From an uncultured Prevotellaceae bacterium (GTDB lineage Bacteria; Bacteroidota; Bacteroidia; Bacteroidales; Bacteroidaceae): 64,000 nt of DNA. This document shows positions 10,676 to 18,884 of the stretch, piece after piece. The notes below the pieces were generated by a model. It saw only the letters and a program-made list of their open reading frames with translations. It did no database searches and had not been told where the DNA came from. Location of the stretch: contig ONMR01000008.1 of NCBI GenBank assembly GCA_900318995.1, positions 75,393 to 139,392 on the forward strand. Reading direction: 5' to 3'. The position numbers were made by a program, and so were the translations under genes. Numbering within the stretch: the first letter of the stretch is position 1; each line of letters opens with the position of its first letter.

Positions 10676-11710
10676 TCATTCCTTGTCAATACCCTCGATA
10701 GTCTTGATATGGCCTTGGGCATCATACTCAAGTTCACATACCTTTAGGCTGCGGAGCCATGACTTGCCGCCCGAAGGCACACTGTCATGATGGAACAGAT
10801 ACCACTTGCCTTTATACTCAATTATTGAGTGATGGGTAGTCCAGCCAACTACAGGGGTCAGGATAACGCCCTGAAAAGTAAAGGGACCGTAAGGGTTGTC
10901 ACCGGTTGCATAGCACAGCAGATGGCTGTCGCCGGTTGAATATGAGAAATAATACTTGCCATTGTATTTGTGCATCCATGAGGCCTCGAAGAAGCGGTGC
11001 GGATCATCGGCCTTGAGAGGATTGCCATTCCCGTCAACCACCAGGATGGGACGCGGAGCCTCTGCAAAATTCAGGCCGTCCTTGGTAAGGCGTACGCAAC
11101 GGCTGGGAAGCGAATCCTCCTGACCCTCCGGCAGATACGGGGTCTCAAGATGGATATTGTCCTTGTAGCGCTGAAGCTGTCCGCCCCAGAGACCGCCGAA
11201 GTAAACATAAACCTCACCGTCGGCATCGTCACGGAAAGCGCACATATCAATGCTGTAGCTGCCTGCCACGGGAGCGGGATTGGGAATGAACGGGCCCTCC
11301 GGACGCTGAGCGATTGCAGTACCCCAATGGAACACGTCGTTGCGGTCCTTCATGGGGAAGTACATGATATAACGCTTCACTTTCTTGCTGAAGCCCATAC
11401 CCTTTGACTGCTCCTCTGCATTTGTGGGAACCTCGATTTCATACTCCTGGACATCGCAATCCCAAAGCTGACGGCCAGCCCATGGAATATCTTCCAGACC
11501 TATGACCTTACCATGGTCAACAACCTCACCGTTCATGATGTCATCGGTGGAAAGGACGTGATAATCCTTCATGACATACTGGTCGCCGTTGTCATTCTCA
11601 ACATTCTCGCATTCCCAGTCATGTGAAGGATAGATGTAAACCCTGCCGTTGAACACGTGTACAGAAGGGTCTGCCATGTAATCGGCGGGAAATAAATAAC
11701 GCTTTTTCAT
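10676..11710 (-). CDS. Glycoside hydrolase family 43 enzyme (beta-xylosidase / alpha-L-arabinofuranosidase type)
   Basis: The 344-residue five-bladed-propeller enzyme has the GH43 catalytic set: base Asp14 in YMADPSVHVF, pKa-modulating Asp155 in SYSIDMCAF and acid Glu242 in HRFFEASW. GH43 enzymes remove xylose or arabinose from plant polysaccharides. There is no signal peptide (MKKRYLFPADYMADP), so it should act in the cytoplasm on imported oligosaccharides. It is the first gene of the susC/susD-fasciclin operon, with a TAACTTTG promoter box about 48 bp upstream. The gene suggests a xylan- or arabinan-derived substrate, but GH43 is too varied to decide. Confidence 0.88.
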   Translation of the reverse strand: MKKRYLFPADYMADPSVHVFNGRVYIYPSHDWECENVENDNGDQYVMKDYHVLSTDDIMNGEVVDHGKVIGLEDIPWAGRQLWDCDVQEYEIEVPTNAEEQSKGMGFSKKVKRYIMYFPMKDRNDVFHWGTAIAQRPEGPFIPNPAPVAGSYSIDMCAFRDDADGEVYVYFGGLWGGQLQRYKDNIHLETPYLPEGQEDSLPSRCVRLTKDGLNFAEAPRPILVVDGNGNPLKADDPHRFFEASWMHKYNGKYYFSYSTGDSHLLCYATGDNPYGPFTFQGVILTPVVGWTTHHSIIEYKGKWYLFHHDSVPSGGKSWLRSLKVCELEYDAQGHIKTIEGIDKE

Positions 11711-11757
11711 AAGCTTAATTGGTTATATTATTTTTATTAATAATTCAAGTTAGCGGC

Positions 11758-11765
11758 CAAAGTTA
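11758..11765 (-). promoter_or_regulatory. Bacteroidetes -7 box (TAACTTTG) of the GH43/SusCD operon
   Basis: The minus strand reads TAACTTTG, an exact match to the TAnnTTTG consensus, about 48 bp before the GH43 ATG. No clear TTTG -33 element is seen at 19-21 bp spacing, which is common for regulated uptake operons. No other such box is placed to drive the SusCD genes. Confidence 0.5.
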
Positions 11766-11878
11766 ACTATTTTTTTGCTTTCGTAATACTTTTGTTTCTA
11801 TTTTTTTTAAGAAAACATAAAAAATAGGCTACAGGTATCTGGTTTTGAATTTTAGTGTATATCCGAAATGTTAAAACC

Positions 11879-11910
11879 AAAAAAAAGAGGCCGGTTTGAC
11901 GGCCCCTTTT
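11879..11910 (-). terminator. Rho-independent terminator reading on the minus strand
   Basis: On the minus strand a hairpin of AAAAG/GGCC against GGCC/CTTTT (one A-C mismatch, 8-nt loop) is followed by eight T residues. It would end transcription coming from tyrS and tRNA-Gln, or a short transcript starting near 11994. Confidence 0.7.
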
Positions 11911-11999
11911 AAAAGTCTTAGTCCTCATCTTCGCAGACCGGAGTTCAGACATCACGAAAGTCAATTACTAACCAAATATGTGCATGAAAACTTACGGCG

Positions 12000-12007
12000 C
12001 AAAGATA
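12000..12007 (-). promoter_or_regulatory. Promoter-like -7 box (TATCTTTG) without an obvious gene
   Basis: The minus strand reads TATCTTTG, matching TAnnTTTG. The nearest downstream signal is the terminator at 11879-11910, so the predicted transcript would be about 115 nt and non-coding. It abuts the inverted repeat at 12008-12044. Confidence 0.4.
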
Positions 12008-12044
12008 TGACACGTTTCCGGCATAGGGCGCCAGAAACGTGTCA
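12008..12044. repeat. Perfect 11-bp inverted repeat upstream of an orphan promoter box
   Basis: TGACACGTTTC is followed after a 15-nt spacer by its exact complement GAAACGTGTCA. The inner GGC/GCC bases can extend the stem. No T-tract follows on either strand, so it is not a standard terminator. Its place directly upstream of TATCTTTG suggests an operator or a structured RNA element. Confidence 0.6.
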
Positions 12045-12090
12045 ATAACATTAAGATTTGTTCCGAACAGCGGAAAAATACTTAAAAAAG

Positions 12091-12161
12091 CTGTCGTACC
12101 CGGATTCGAACCAGGACAAACAGAACCAAAACCTGTTGTGCTACCATTACACCATACGACA
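12091..12161 (-). tRNA. tRNA-Gln (anticodon TTG)
   Basis: The 71-nt cloverleaf folds fully on the minus strand. The acceptor stem is TGTCGTA with TACGACA, the D-stem is GTGT/GCAC and the anticodon stem is ACAGG/TCTGT with loop TTTTGGT, giving anticodon TTG. The T-arm is CCTGG, loop TTCGAAT, CCGGG. The discriminator base is G and no CCA is encoded. It lies 45 bp downstream of tyrS on the same strand, so it is probably co-transcribed or read by a short promoter in that gap. Confidence 0.95.
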
Positions 12162-12206
12162 ATAGCCTTATAGCCTTAACGGGCTTGCAAAGATAGGGTT
12201 TTTCCC

Positions 12207-13505
12207 TTATTCGGCTATCAGAAGATAGTAGTTTTTCTTACCTCTCTGCAACACTATATAGCGATCATCCACAAGATCGGCTTCCGTGAAGACTCGTGAA
12301 TGGTCATAAGTTTTCTCCTTGTTGACCGATACGCCGCCACCCTGCATCATCTTGCGGGCCTCGCTCTTGCTGAAGAATACGGGGCAGATGTCCGTCAGGA
12401 AATCTGAAGCCTTAACATCCTGCTTGAGGACTTCACGGCTGAAACGGAACTGGGGAACGCCCTCGAATACGGTCAGAAGCATTGACTCGTCTATGCTCTT
12501 GAGATCGTCGGTACCGGCGTTATTGCCAAAGAGTATCTCCGATGCCTCGGCTGCAGCCTTGTAGTCTGCCTCGGAATGTACCATGCAGGTTACGTCCTTG
12601 GCCAGGCGTTTCTGTACCAGACGCAGATGGGGAGCGGCATCATGCTCGGCAATCAGAGCCTCGCACTCCTCCTTGCCGATGTTTGTGAATATCCTGATGT
12701 ACCGTTTGGCATCCTCATCGCTTACGTTGAGCCAGAACTGATAGAACTTGTAGGGTGATGTATACTCAGGGTTGAGCCATACATTACCGCCCTCGGTCTT
12801 TCCGAACTTGGTGCCGTCAGACTTGGTGATGAGAGGACAGGTCAGGGCAAAGCATTCGGTTCCGTTTATGCGGCGAATCAACTCTGCACCGGTAGTGATA
12901 TTTCCCCACTGATCGGCACCGCCCATCTGAAGTTTACAGTTCTTGTGCTCGTTCAGGTAGAGGAAATCATATCCCTGAAGCAACTGGTATGTGAACTCTG
13001 TGAATGAGAGTCCGTCACGGGCCTCACCGTTCAGACGCTTCTTGACAGAGTCCTTGGCCATCATGTAATTGACGGTTATGTGCTTGCCAATATCACGGGA
13101 GAAATCCAGAAAAGTAACATCTTTCAACCAATCATAATTGTTTACAAGTTCAGCCCTGTTGGGAGCATCGCTGTCAAAATCAAGGAACTTGGCCAACTGT
13201 TTACGGATACACTCCACATTATGCTTGAGCGTCTCTTCATTCAGAAGGTTACGCTCCTGGGATTTGCCGCTGGGGTCACCTATCATTCCGGTGGCACCGC
13301 CAATTAGTGCCAACGGCTTGTGGCCGCAGCGCTGGAAATGGCGCAGGATCATAATACTGCACAGATGTCCGATATGAAGCGAATCGGCTGTGGGATCAAA
13401 ACCTACGTAAGCTGTAACCTGTTCTTTGCTGAGCAATTCATCGGTACCGGGCATCATCTGGTGGATCATGCCTCTCCAGGTAAGTTCTTCAACAAAATTT
13501 GTCAT
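12207..13505 (-). CDS. tyrS: Tyrosyl-tRNA synthetase
   Basis: This 432-residue class I synthetase charges tRNA-Tyr with tyrosine in the cytoplasm. Motifs seen are the HIGH box in SLHIGHLC, the tyrosine-pocket region MGGADQWGN and the KMSKS-equivalent KFGKT. A C-terminal S4 RNA-binding domain contains [13 protein letters not shown]. Length matches bacterial TyrS. A TATATTTG box lies about 35 bp before the ATG, so it may have its own promoter despite following tatD on the same strand. Confidence 0.97.
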   Translation of the reverse strand: MTNFVEELTWRGMIHQMMPGTDELLSKEQVTAYVGFDPTADSLHIGHLCSIMILRHFQRCGHKPLALIGGATGMIGDPSGKSQERNLLNEETLKHNVECIRKQLAKFLDFDSDAPNRAELVNNYDWLKDVTFLDFSRDIGKHITVNYMMAKDSVKKRLNGEARDGLSFTEFTYQLLQGYDFLYLNEHKNCKLQMGGADQWGNITTGAELIRRINGTECFALTCPLITKSDGTKFGKTEGGNVWLNPEYTSPYKFYQFWLNVSDEDAKRYIRIFTNIGKEECEALIAEHDAAPHLRLVQKRLAKDVTCMVHSEADYKAAAEASEILFGNNAGTDDLKSIDESMLLTVFEGVPQFRFSREVLKQDVKASDFLTDICPVFFSKSEARKMMQGGGVSVNKEKTYDHSRVFTEADLVDDRYIVLQRGKKNYYLLIAE

Positions 13506-13537
13506 TTTAATCAGTTTGTATTTTCATGAAAAGTCCG

Positions 13538-13545
13538 CAAATATA
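13538..13545 (-). promoter_or_regulatory. Promoter -7 box (TATATTTG) for tyrS
   Basis: The minus strand reads TATATTTG in the 74-bp gap between tatD and tyrS, matching TAnnTTTG. A -33 element at the standard spacing is not evident. Confidence 0.45.
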
Positions 13546-13579
13546 CTATTCTTTGGTCAAAAACACAATACAGGCTTCT

Positions 13580-14236
13580 TTATTTTAGGGCAGCAGACTG
13601 ACCGGAGAGGAGCATATCGCAGTTACCGAGGATTGTCCGGCGGATTGTTTCGGCCGAAGATGAACGGACCCTGGCTGCGTTTTCGATGACATCGCCTATG
13701 TGGCATTTACCGTCTGTTTCAAGAAAGAGTTCAGACTCCGGAATCTGTTTCAGGGTTTCGGGATTGCAATGCAGGCCCAGGGAGATGTGGAGATCCTGAT
13801 GCAGGAGCTGCTCCATTTGACGTGGTGCACCACGGAATCCGTGAATCAGCCATTGCAATGTGGGCTTAAGTTCCCTGTGAAGTCTTATTACGCTATCAAA
13901 ATCACGAACCACGTGAAGGATCATCGGTTTGCCGAATTTTTCGGACAATTCTACCTGGCGGACAAAGGCTTTCTCCTGTAATTGGCGGGGTGTCCCTCCC
14001 AGCGTGTCGAATCCGCACTCCCCAACCGCCCGAACCACGGGATTCGCAAGGAGAGCCTCCAACGGCCTCAACTGATCGTCAAAACGCTCGCTGACATCCC
14101 AGGGGTGCAGGCCTGCGCTAAACCAATGCCCATCCTCCTGAAGCAACGGCCCACAGCCTATGCAAACCAGTGCTGTTCCTGGCTCCTCGGGCAAAACATG
14201 AGTATGTATGTCAATAATTCCCAATTCCGGAGTCAA
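13580..14236 (-). CDS. TatD family metal-dependent hydrolase
   Basis: The 218-residue protein has the metal-binding pattern of TatD-type TIM-barrel hydrolases: DIHTH, VGECGFD, LHVVRD, IHGFRG and LETDGK. Family members are DNases or phosphodiesterases linked to DNA quality control. It is about 40 residues shorter than E. coli TatD. The likely start is TTG: the yidD stop codon is in the same frame six bases upstream and no ATG precedes the DIHTH motif. It sits in the rnpA-yidD-tatD-tyrS run. The exact substrate is unknown. Confidence 0.85.
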   Translation of the reverse strand: MTPELGIIDIHTHVLPEEPGTALVCIGCGPLLQEDGHWFSAGLHPWDVSERFDDQLRPLEALLANPVVRAVGECGFDTLGGTPRQLQEKAFVRQVELSEKFGKPMILHVVRDFDSVIRLHRELKPTLQWLIHGFRGAPRQMEQLLHQDLHISLGLHCNPETLKQIPESELFLETDGKCHIGDVIENAARVRSSSAETIRRTILGNCDMLLSGQSAALK

Positions 14237-14239
14237 AAT

Positions 14240-14482
14240 TTAAGGAACCGGGTCATAGCCAGAGCCTCCCCACGGATGACAGCGCAGGACACGCTTTACA
14301 GCAAGCCAGGTTCCCTTAAACGGGCCATGTTTCGTTATGTCTTGGATTGCGTACTCCGAGCAGGTTGGGGTAAAACGGCACGACGGCGGTGTCAGAGGTG
14401 AAATGAATTTGCGGTAAAACCGGATGGGAAGCATCAGCAACCACCCCAGCATTTTGGTAAAATATCCCAACAAAGTTCTCAT
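14240..14482 (-). CDS. yidD: Membrane protein insertion efficiency factor YidD
   Basis: The 80-residue product has the YidD signature [13 protein letters not shown] and the [13 protein letters not shown] end. An N-terminal amphipathic or membrane-binding segment ([18 protein letters not shown]) precedes them. YidD assists YidC in inserting inner-membrane proteins. The ATG at 14482 overlaps the rnpA stop as ATGA, which decides the start; a longer upstream extension would overlap rnpA. The rnpA-yidD pairing is conserved across bacteria. Confidence 0.95.
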   Translation of the reverse strand: MRTLLGYFTKMLGWLLMLPIRFYRKFISPLTPPSCRFTPTCSEYAIQDITKHGPFKGTWLAVKRVLRCHPWGGSGYDPVP

Positions 14483-14868
14483 TGTTCGGAAACCGCTGCA
14501 ATCAATTTGCCAATAGCTGACTGAAGACGTTCCGAGAGCTTTGAAGAATCCCAAAGACGGGTGTCATTGAAGAGGAAGGCAAGAGCCATGCCCTGCCCTT
14601 TTAATGCGACGGCCTCCTTAAGAGGAGCCGATGATGTGCGGTAGAACTCCCTTATCTGACGTTTGATACGGTTGCGGTCCACTGCATGGTGGAAATTGCG
14701 CTTGGGTGCACTGATGAGCACCTGAATTCCGTTGATGTCATCGGCCAGAAGCCACACCAGACGCACCGGAAACACCGAGATCTGACGGTTTCCCTCTCTG
14801 AAGAGACGGTCTATCTGCGTGCTGCCGCACAGACGCTCCGGTTTACAGAATGTGTTTGGACCTGACAT
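14479..14868 (-). CDS. rnpA: Ribonuclease P protein component
   Basis: This 129-residue basic protein assists the RNase P RNA in maturing tRNA 5' ends. The conserved RNR motif is clear in [19 protein letters not shown] at about residues 55-73. An N-terminal [20 protein letters not shown] segment is also typical. It overlaps yidD by four bases. The 72-bp gap to hemD is mostly filled by a strong hairpin, so its expression may depend on read-through or on a promoter I cannot identify. Confidence 0.95.
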   Translation of the reverse strand: MSGPNTFCKPERLCGSTQIDRLFREGNRQISVFPVRLVWLLADDINGIQVLISAPKRNFHHAVDRNRIKRQIREFYRTSSAPLKEAVALKGQGMALAFLFNDTRLWDSSKLSERLQSAIGKLIAAVSEQ

Positions 14869-14878
14869 CGTTAAATAA

Positions 14879-14928
14879 AAGACGGGTTCCTCTTAAGGCA
14901 CAGTGCCTCTGCGATGGGAACCCGTCTT
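14879..14928 (-). terminator. Strong hairpin terminator or attenuator between hemD and rnpA
   Basis: A 12-bp perfect stem (AAGACGGGTTCC with GGAACCCGTCTT) encloses a second small stem (AGGCAC/GTGCCT). On the minus strand the outer stem is followed by TTTTATTT, as in a Rho-independent terminator after hemD. Confidence 0.75.
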
Positions 14929-14940
14929 ATAGGATTTGTA

Positions 14941-15690
14941 TTACTTCTTCTGGTTGGCTGCAAACCATGCATCAATGGCGGCCGACATTGAGGTTATACC
15001 GGGAACCGGTGCCTCTATGTCCAGACGCAGGCCTGCATCACGGATTGCCTTGGCTGTCGTTCCGCCAAAGCAGCCTATAATTTTTTCTCCCTGAACAAAA
15101 TCGGGAGCATTCTGCTTAAGGGAATCTATTCCGGCGGGGCTGAAGAATACCAGCATATCAAAATCATCAAGCTCTCCGGACTTGAATTCATTGCTTACCG
15201 TACGGTACATTATAGCTTCTGTATGAGCTATATTGTTGGCATCAAGCAGATCCCTGAGCTCACCGGTGTGTACGTTTGACATCGGTATGAAATACTTCTC
15301 GGTCTTGTGCTTGAGAATGGGAGCCATCAGGCTGTCAACCTTTCCGGTATTTCCGAAAAATACCTTGCGCTTGCGGTACTGAACATATTTCTGAATATAG
15401 AGAGACACCGTCTCGGTAATGCAGAAATACTTCATATCCTCAGGAATGGTTATTCTCATTTCGGCACACAGCTGGAAGAAATGATCTACAGCATGGCGAG
15501 ATGTGAATACCACAGCAGTGTGATCAAGGATATTGACATGTTGCTGTCTGAACTCTTTTGCTGTGAGCGGTTCAACGCGAATGAAGGGCTTGAACACAAA
15601 CTCAACGCCATATTTCTCAGCTAAGTCAAAATAAGGGGACTTGCCCGTTGTGGGCTGCGGCTGTGAAATGAGAACCTTCTTAACTTTCAA
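14941..15690 (-). CDS. hemD: Uroporphyrinogen-III synthase
   Basis: The 249-residue HemD-like protein would cyclise hydroxymethylbilane to uroporphyrinogen III in haem synthesis. It starts with KVLISQPQPTTGKSPYFDLA, the usual Bacteroidetes HemD opening, and keeps the two Rossmann-like halves (VVFTSRHAVDHFF; DMLVFFSPAGIDSL; IGCFGGTTAKAIRDAG). I choose a TTG start at 15690. The longer frame starting at 15771 would overlap the DUF4271 gene by 70 bp with unrelated residues, and the TTG sits 11 bp after that gene's stop. HemD sequences diverge, so family assignment rests on these motifs. Confidence 0.85.
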   Translation of the reverse strand: MKVKKVLISQPQPTTGKSPYFDLAEKYGVEFVFKPFIRVEPLTAKEFRQQHVNILDHTAVVFTSRHAVDHFFQLCAEMRITIPEDMKYFCITETVSLYIQKYVQYRKRKVFFGNTGKVDSLMAPILKHKTEKYFIPMSNVHTGELRDLLDANNIAHTEAIMYRTVSNEFKSGELDDFDMLVFFSPAGIDSLKQNAPDFVQGEKIIGCFGGTTAKAIRDAGLRLDIEAPVPGITSMSAAIDAWFAANQKK

Positions 15691-15701
15691 GGCTGTAGGA
15701 T

Positions 15702-16391
15702 TTAAATTTGACCAAATAAAATGTCCGATAACACGTATTCCAAATAGATAGGTGCTATTTCGAACGTACAAAGGTACAAAATAAATCCTGAATTTGAACT
15801 CTTATTCTTAAATAAGGTAGTTTTTATCTTGAAAAATCTTCCTGTAACTGCCAGAATTCGGATCAGGGATGCAAAAACGGGCAGTATTATGACAGGCAGG
15901 TCCAGGAATAGCACCAGCATGGAAACCATCAGGATGAACAGGCTGGACACAGAGACGGTCATGAGGAAAAAGCAGTTCCAACGGCCGGGTTTGAGAGTAA
16001 TAACCTGCCTGTTGTAGAGGACTTTGTTGATAGAGGTGATGAGTAACAGCCTCACTGACAGACAGGCCAACGCAAACAGGGAATACCATAAAAAAGGCTG
16101 CATCATCGTCGGATCTCCGTCGGCTCCCGTGGCGGAATAGACGGAGAACGCTATGCCAATACTCATACAGGAGAGCACAAACACCAGAAGATAGCCGAGG
16201 GTTGAAAGCAACGGATAACTGACATCGCCGTCGGGATTCTTGAACCTGAACATCGAAGAGACCGATTCAAGGTAGGCGTACCTGTGGGGACCCATTATCA
16301 GCAGCATAATGAGCAACGTCAGTATAACCGAAGTCAGGAACCAGTCGCTGACCTGTAGGGTATCGCTTAAACCTAGAAGAGCAACAGGCAT
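15702..16391 (-). CDS. DUF4271-type integral membrane protein
   Basis: The 229-residue product has about six hydrophobic segments, for example WFLTSVILTLLIMLLIMG near the N-terminus and LFILMVSMLVLFLDLPVIILP near residue 160. A KIKTTLFKNKSSNSGFILYLCTFEIAP segment ends the conserved part, matching my recollection of DUF4271 proteins that precede hemD in Bacteroidales. Function is unknown. The ATG shares one base with the stop of the LOG gene (TGATG), fixing the start and suggesting translational coupling. Confidence 0.75.
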   Translation of the reverse strand: MPVALLGLSDTLQVSDWFLTSVILTLLIMLLIMGPHRYAYLESVSSMFRFKNPDGDVSYPLLSTLGYLLVFVLSCMSIGIAFSVYSATGADGDPTMMQPFLWYSLFALACLSVRLLLITSINKVLYNRQVITLKPGRWNCFFLMTVSVSSLFILMVSMLVLFLDLPVIILPVFASLIRILAVTGRFFKIKTTLFKNKSSNSGFILYLCTFEIAPIYLEYVLSDILFGQI

Positions 16392-16987
16392 CACTTGTCT
16401 TTATTGATCTTGCTTGTCATATCGGTCCAGTCGGGAATTGAATCCACGAGAGAGAGAGCTTCTTCGGGAGTCATGGCTACAGACCATAACTTCCTGAATA
16501 TCGGATTCATGAAATTACGTTCCGCAGTCCGGTCAAGCATCTGCAGCAGGGGATCGTAATAATGGTCAGTATTGAGAATGACGATTGGCTTGACAAACAG
16601 GCCGAGCATCTTCCATGTAATGATCTCGAACAACTCTTCGAATGTCCCCGTGCCGCCAGGAAGAGCCACAATGGCATCGGCCATCTGGGACATGATTTTC
16701 TTGCGTTCGTGCATACTGGGAGTTACTATTGTATCGGTGAGTCCCTCATGCAGCCAGCCGTTGTCGACCATAAACCTGGGTATGATGCCTATCACATCAC
16801 CGCCCGCATCGAGCGCCCCTTCCTCGACAGCTGCCATAAGTCCGGTGCTACCCGCTCCGGTAACAAGTCTTTTACCGGATTTGGCAATAAGCCCTCCCAG
16901 ACGGTAAGCCGCATCCCTGAATACCTGTTCGGCCTGGGCACTGGATGCTCCGTAAACCACTATTGTCTTCCTTTCCATACCAATCAT
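16391..16987 (-). CDS. LOG-family cytokinin riboside 5'-monophosphate phosphoribohydrolase-like protein (TIGR00730)
   Basis: The 198-residue protein carries the LOG family signature PGGTGTFEELFEIITW at about residue 110 and the nucleotide-binding GAGSTGLMAAV segment. Family members cleave nucleoside monophosphates to free base and ribose 5-phosphate; the bacterial role is often uncertain. It follows ahcY by a few bases and overlaps the DUF4271 gene. ATG codons at 16987 and 16978 are both possible starts; the second gives MERKTIVVYGAS, closer to family starts. Confidence 0.88.
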   Translation of the reverse strand: MIGMERKTIVVYGASSAQAEQVFRDAAYRLGGLIAKSGKRLVTGAGSTGLMAAVEEGALDAGGDVIGIIPRFMVDNGWLHEGLTDTIVTPSMHERKKIMSQMADAIVALPGGTGTFEELFEIITWKMLGLFVKPIVILNTDHYYDPLLQMLDRTAERNFMNPIFRKLWSVAMTPEEALSLVDSIPDWTDMTSKINKDK

Positions 16988-16990
16988 CAA

Positions 16991-18409
16991 TCAGTATCGG
17001 TAGTGTTCTGCCTTATAAGGGCCATCCACAGGTACTCCTATATAGTCAGCCTGTGCCTGGGTAAGTTTGGACAAATGGACTCCGATACGTTCCAGATGAA
17101 GGCGTGCCACCTCCTCGTCCAAGTGTTTGGGCAGACGGTATACATCAACCGGATACTGCTTGTTGAAGAGTTCTATCTGGGCAAGTGTCTGGTTGGTGAA
17201 GCTGTTGCTCATAACAAAGCTGGGATGACCTGTGGCACATCCCAGGTTGACCAGTCGTCCGTCTGCCAGAAGGATGATGCTGTGTCCGTCAGGGAAGAAG
17301 TAACGGTCTACCTGAGGCTTTACGTTCTGGCACTTGATACCGGGTATCTTCTTGAGTTTGTCTACCTGTATCTCGCTGTCAAAATGGCCTATGTTGCATA
17401 CAATGGCCTGATCCGGCATAACCTTGAGGTGGTCTGTCGTGATAACGTCAATATTACCTGTGGTGGTTACGAATATGTTACCTTGGGGTGCGGCTTCATC
17501 CATGGTTACTACCTCAAAGCCTTCCATGGCAGCCTGCAGGGCGCAGATGGGGTCAATCTCCGTTACCAGTACACGTGCGCCGTAGGAGCGCATACTCTGG
17601 GCGCAGCCCTTGCCTACCTCACCGTAACCGGCCACTACACATACCTTACCTGCTATCATGACATCGGTGGCGCGCTTGATTCCGTCGGCCAAAGACTCGC
17701 GGCAGCCGTACAGGTTATCGAACTTGCTCTTGGTAACGGAGTCGTTCACATTGAATGCCGGGAACAGAAGTTCGCCGTTCTGCTGCATACGATACAGGCG
17801 GTGAACTCCCGTTGTTGTCTCCTCACTTACACCCTTTATATTCTTGGCCATGTCCTGCCAGTATGTATTTCCATTTACCTTGGCAACCTCCTTGAGCGCG
17901 GCCAGAAGTTCACGCTCATCGGCCGACTCGGCCTCGTAGTTCAGCGCATTGGGGTCTTTTTCTCCTTTTACTCCAAGATGTATCATGAGTGTGGCGTCAC
18001 CACCGTCATCGACTATCATATTGGGACCTCCCTCGGGAAAGTTCATGGCCTGCAGAGTACACCACCAGTACTCCTGAGGGGTCTCTCCCTTCCATGCAAA
18101 AACGTTTGCACTGCCTGCGGCGGCAATGGCGGCGGCGGCATGGTCCTGTGTTGAGTATATGTTGCATGAGCACCAACGCACCATGGCTCCCAACTCGTGA
18201 AGTGTCTCTATGAGAACGGCTGTCTGAATTGTCATATGGAGTGAACCCATGATGCGGGCACCCTTAAGCGGTTTTGAATCACGGTACTTGTCACGGAGAG
18301 CCATCAGACCCGGCATCTCTTTCTCGGCCATCTCAATCTCCTTTCGGCCGAAATCAGCCAGTTTGATGTCTGCCACCTTGTACGGCAGGTTTGTATAAAG
18401 TTCGTTCAT
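16991..18409 (-). CDS. ahcY: Adenosylhomocysteinase (S-adenosylhomocysteine hydrolase)
   Basis: The 472-residue NAD-dependent enzyme splits S-adenosylhomocysteine into adenosine and homocysteine, clearing the by-product of methylation. Seen are the N-terminal [19 protein letters not shown], the NAD-binding [13 protein letters not shown] at about residue 255 and the C-terminal [16 protein letters not shown]. Length matches the long bacterial form. A TACCTTTG promoter box lies 20 bp upstream, partly overlapping the rpsO terminator. It heads a run continuing into the LOG, DUF4271 and hemD genes. Confidence 0.98.
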   Translation of the reverse strand: MNELYTNLPYKVADIKLADFGRKEIEMAEKEMPGLMALRDKYRDSKPLKGARIMGSLHMTIQTAVLIETLHELGAMVRWCSCNIYSTQDHAAAAIAAAGSANVFAWKGETPQEYWWCTLQAMNFPEGGPNMIVDDGGDATLMIHLGVKGEKDPNALNYEAESADERELLAALKEVAKVNGNTYWQDMAKNIKGVSEETTTGVHRLYRMQQNGELLFPAFNVNDSVTKSKFDNLYGCRESLADGIKRATDVMIAGKVCVVAGYGEVGKGCAQSMRSYGARVLVTEIDPICALQAAMEGFEVVTMDEAAPQGNIFVTTTGNIDVITTDHLKVMPDQAIVCNIGHFDSEIQVDKLKKIPGIKCQNVKPQVDRYFFPDGHSIILLADGRLVNLGCATGHPSFVMSNSFTNQTLAQIELFNKQYPVDVYRLPKHLDEEVARLHLERIGVHLSKLTQAQADYIGVPVDGPYKAEHYRY

Positions 18410-18428
18410 ATTTAATGTTTTGTGGCGG

Positions 18429-18436
18429 CAAAGGTA
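18429..18436 (-). promoter_or_regulatory. Promoter -7 box (TACCTTTG) for ahcY
   Basis: The minus strand reads TACCTTTG 20 bp before the ahcY ATG, an exact TAnnTTTG match. It lies immediately downstream, in the minus direction, of the rpsO terminator stem. The extended TTATTACCTTTGC context also recurs before metG. Confidence 0.6.
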
Positions 18437-18439
18437 ATA

Positions 18440-18478
18440 AAAAAGAGGGGTTGGCTCGCTGAGTCAACCCCTCTTTTT
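18440..18478. terminator. Bidirectional Rho-independent terminator after rpsO
   Basis: AAAAAGAGGGGTTG and CAACCCCTCTTTTT form a 14-bp perfect stem, extended by CTC/GAG with a G-T pair and a 3-nt loop. Both strands end in a run of T, so it works in either direction. It separates rpsO from ahcY. Confidence 0.9.
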
Positions 18479-18490
18479 CATTACCTAGCC

Positions 18491-18760
18491 TTACTTACGC
18501 AGACTGAGAGCCTTAACGATGGCGCGGTAGCGCTCAATGTCTCTCTCCTTGAGGTAGTTGAGCAGTCTCCTGCGCTTACCTACAAGCTGGGTCAGTGCCC
18601 TTTCAGTGCTATAATCCTTACGGTTCTCCTTAAGATGTTCCGTCAAATGGGAAATACGGTATGAGAACAAGGCTATCTGGGCTTCAGGTGAGCCAGTATC
18701 CGTGTTGGACTTTCCGTATTGTCCAAAGATCTCTTGTTTTTTCTCTTTGTCTAAATACAT
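18491..18760 (-). CDS. rpsO: 30S ribosomal protein S15
   Basis: This 89-residue protein binds the central domain of 16S rRNA early in small-subunit assembly. Family hallmarks are visible: FGQYGKSNTDTGSPEAQIAL, LTEHLKENRKDYSTERAL and LVGKRRRLLNYLKERDIERY. Length is exactly typical. It is a single-gene unit with its own promoter box at 18798-18805 and a strong terminator, divergent from typA. Confidence 0.98.
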   Translation of the reverse strand: MYLDKEKKQEIFGQYGKSNTDTGSPEAQIALFSYRISHLTEHLKENRKDYSTERALTQLVGKRRRLLNYLKERDIERYRAIVKALSLRK

Positions 18761-18797
18761 TTTCTTAAAAATAATGTGAAAACTCGTTTAGCGGGCG

Positions 18798-18805
18798 CAA
18801 AGATA
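18798..18805 (-). promoter_or_regulatory. Promoter for rpsO (TATCTTTG, with upstream TTG)
   Basis: The minus strand reads TATCTTTG 38 bp before the rpsO ATG. An ATTG lies exactly 19 bp upstream, fitting the Bacteroidetes -33/-7 pair. Confidence 0.65.
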
Positions 18806-18850
18806 GAGCTTCTTTTTAAACTGACAATGAAAAAATTGACAATTTTGCCG

Positions 18851-18858
18851 TAACTTTG
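18851..18858 (+). promoter_or_regulatory. Promoter -7 box (TAACTTTG) for typA
   Basis: TAACTTTG matches the -7 consensus 27 bp before the typA ATG and is back to back with the rpsO promoter. The -33 position is A-rich without a clear TTTG. Confidence 0.55.
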
Positions 18859-18884
18859 CAGACCGAATAAGAAACACATCCTAT

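Larger units (their letters stand above)
11711..12090. other. Gene-free interval between the GH43 operon and tRNA-Gln
   Basis: This ~380 bp stretch has no convincing gene. From left to right it holds the promoter box of the GH43 operon (11758-11765), a terminator for minus-strand transcripts (11879-11910), a second promoter-like box on the minus strand (12000-12007), a perfect 11-bp inverted repeat (12008-12044) and a small hairpin at 12061-12075. A 65-codon minus-strand reading frame across it runs through the terminator and is not credible as a protein. Confidence 0.6.

Noticed and set aside
11767..11964. 65-codon minus-strand frame near the GH43 promoter
   Set aside because: It runs through a strong terminator and across the GH43 promoter box, and its composition is low-complexity and A/T-rich.
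16562..18154. 530-codon plus-strand frame opposite ahcY
   Set aside because: It is the complement of the highly conserved ahcY gene; the translated protein resembles no family and its composition is that of an antisense frame.
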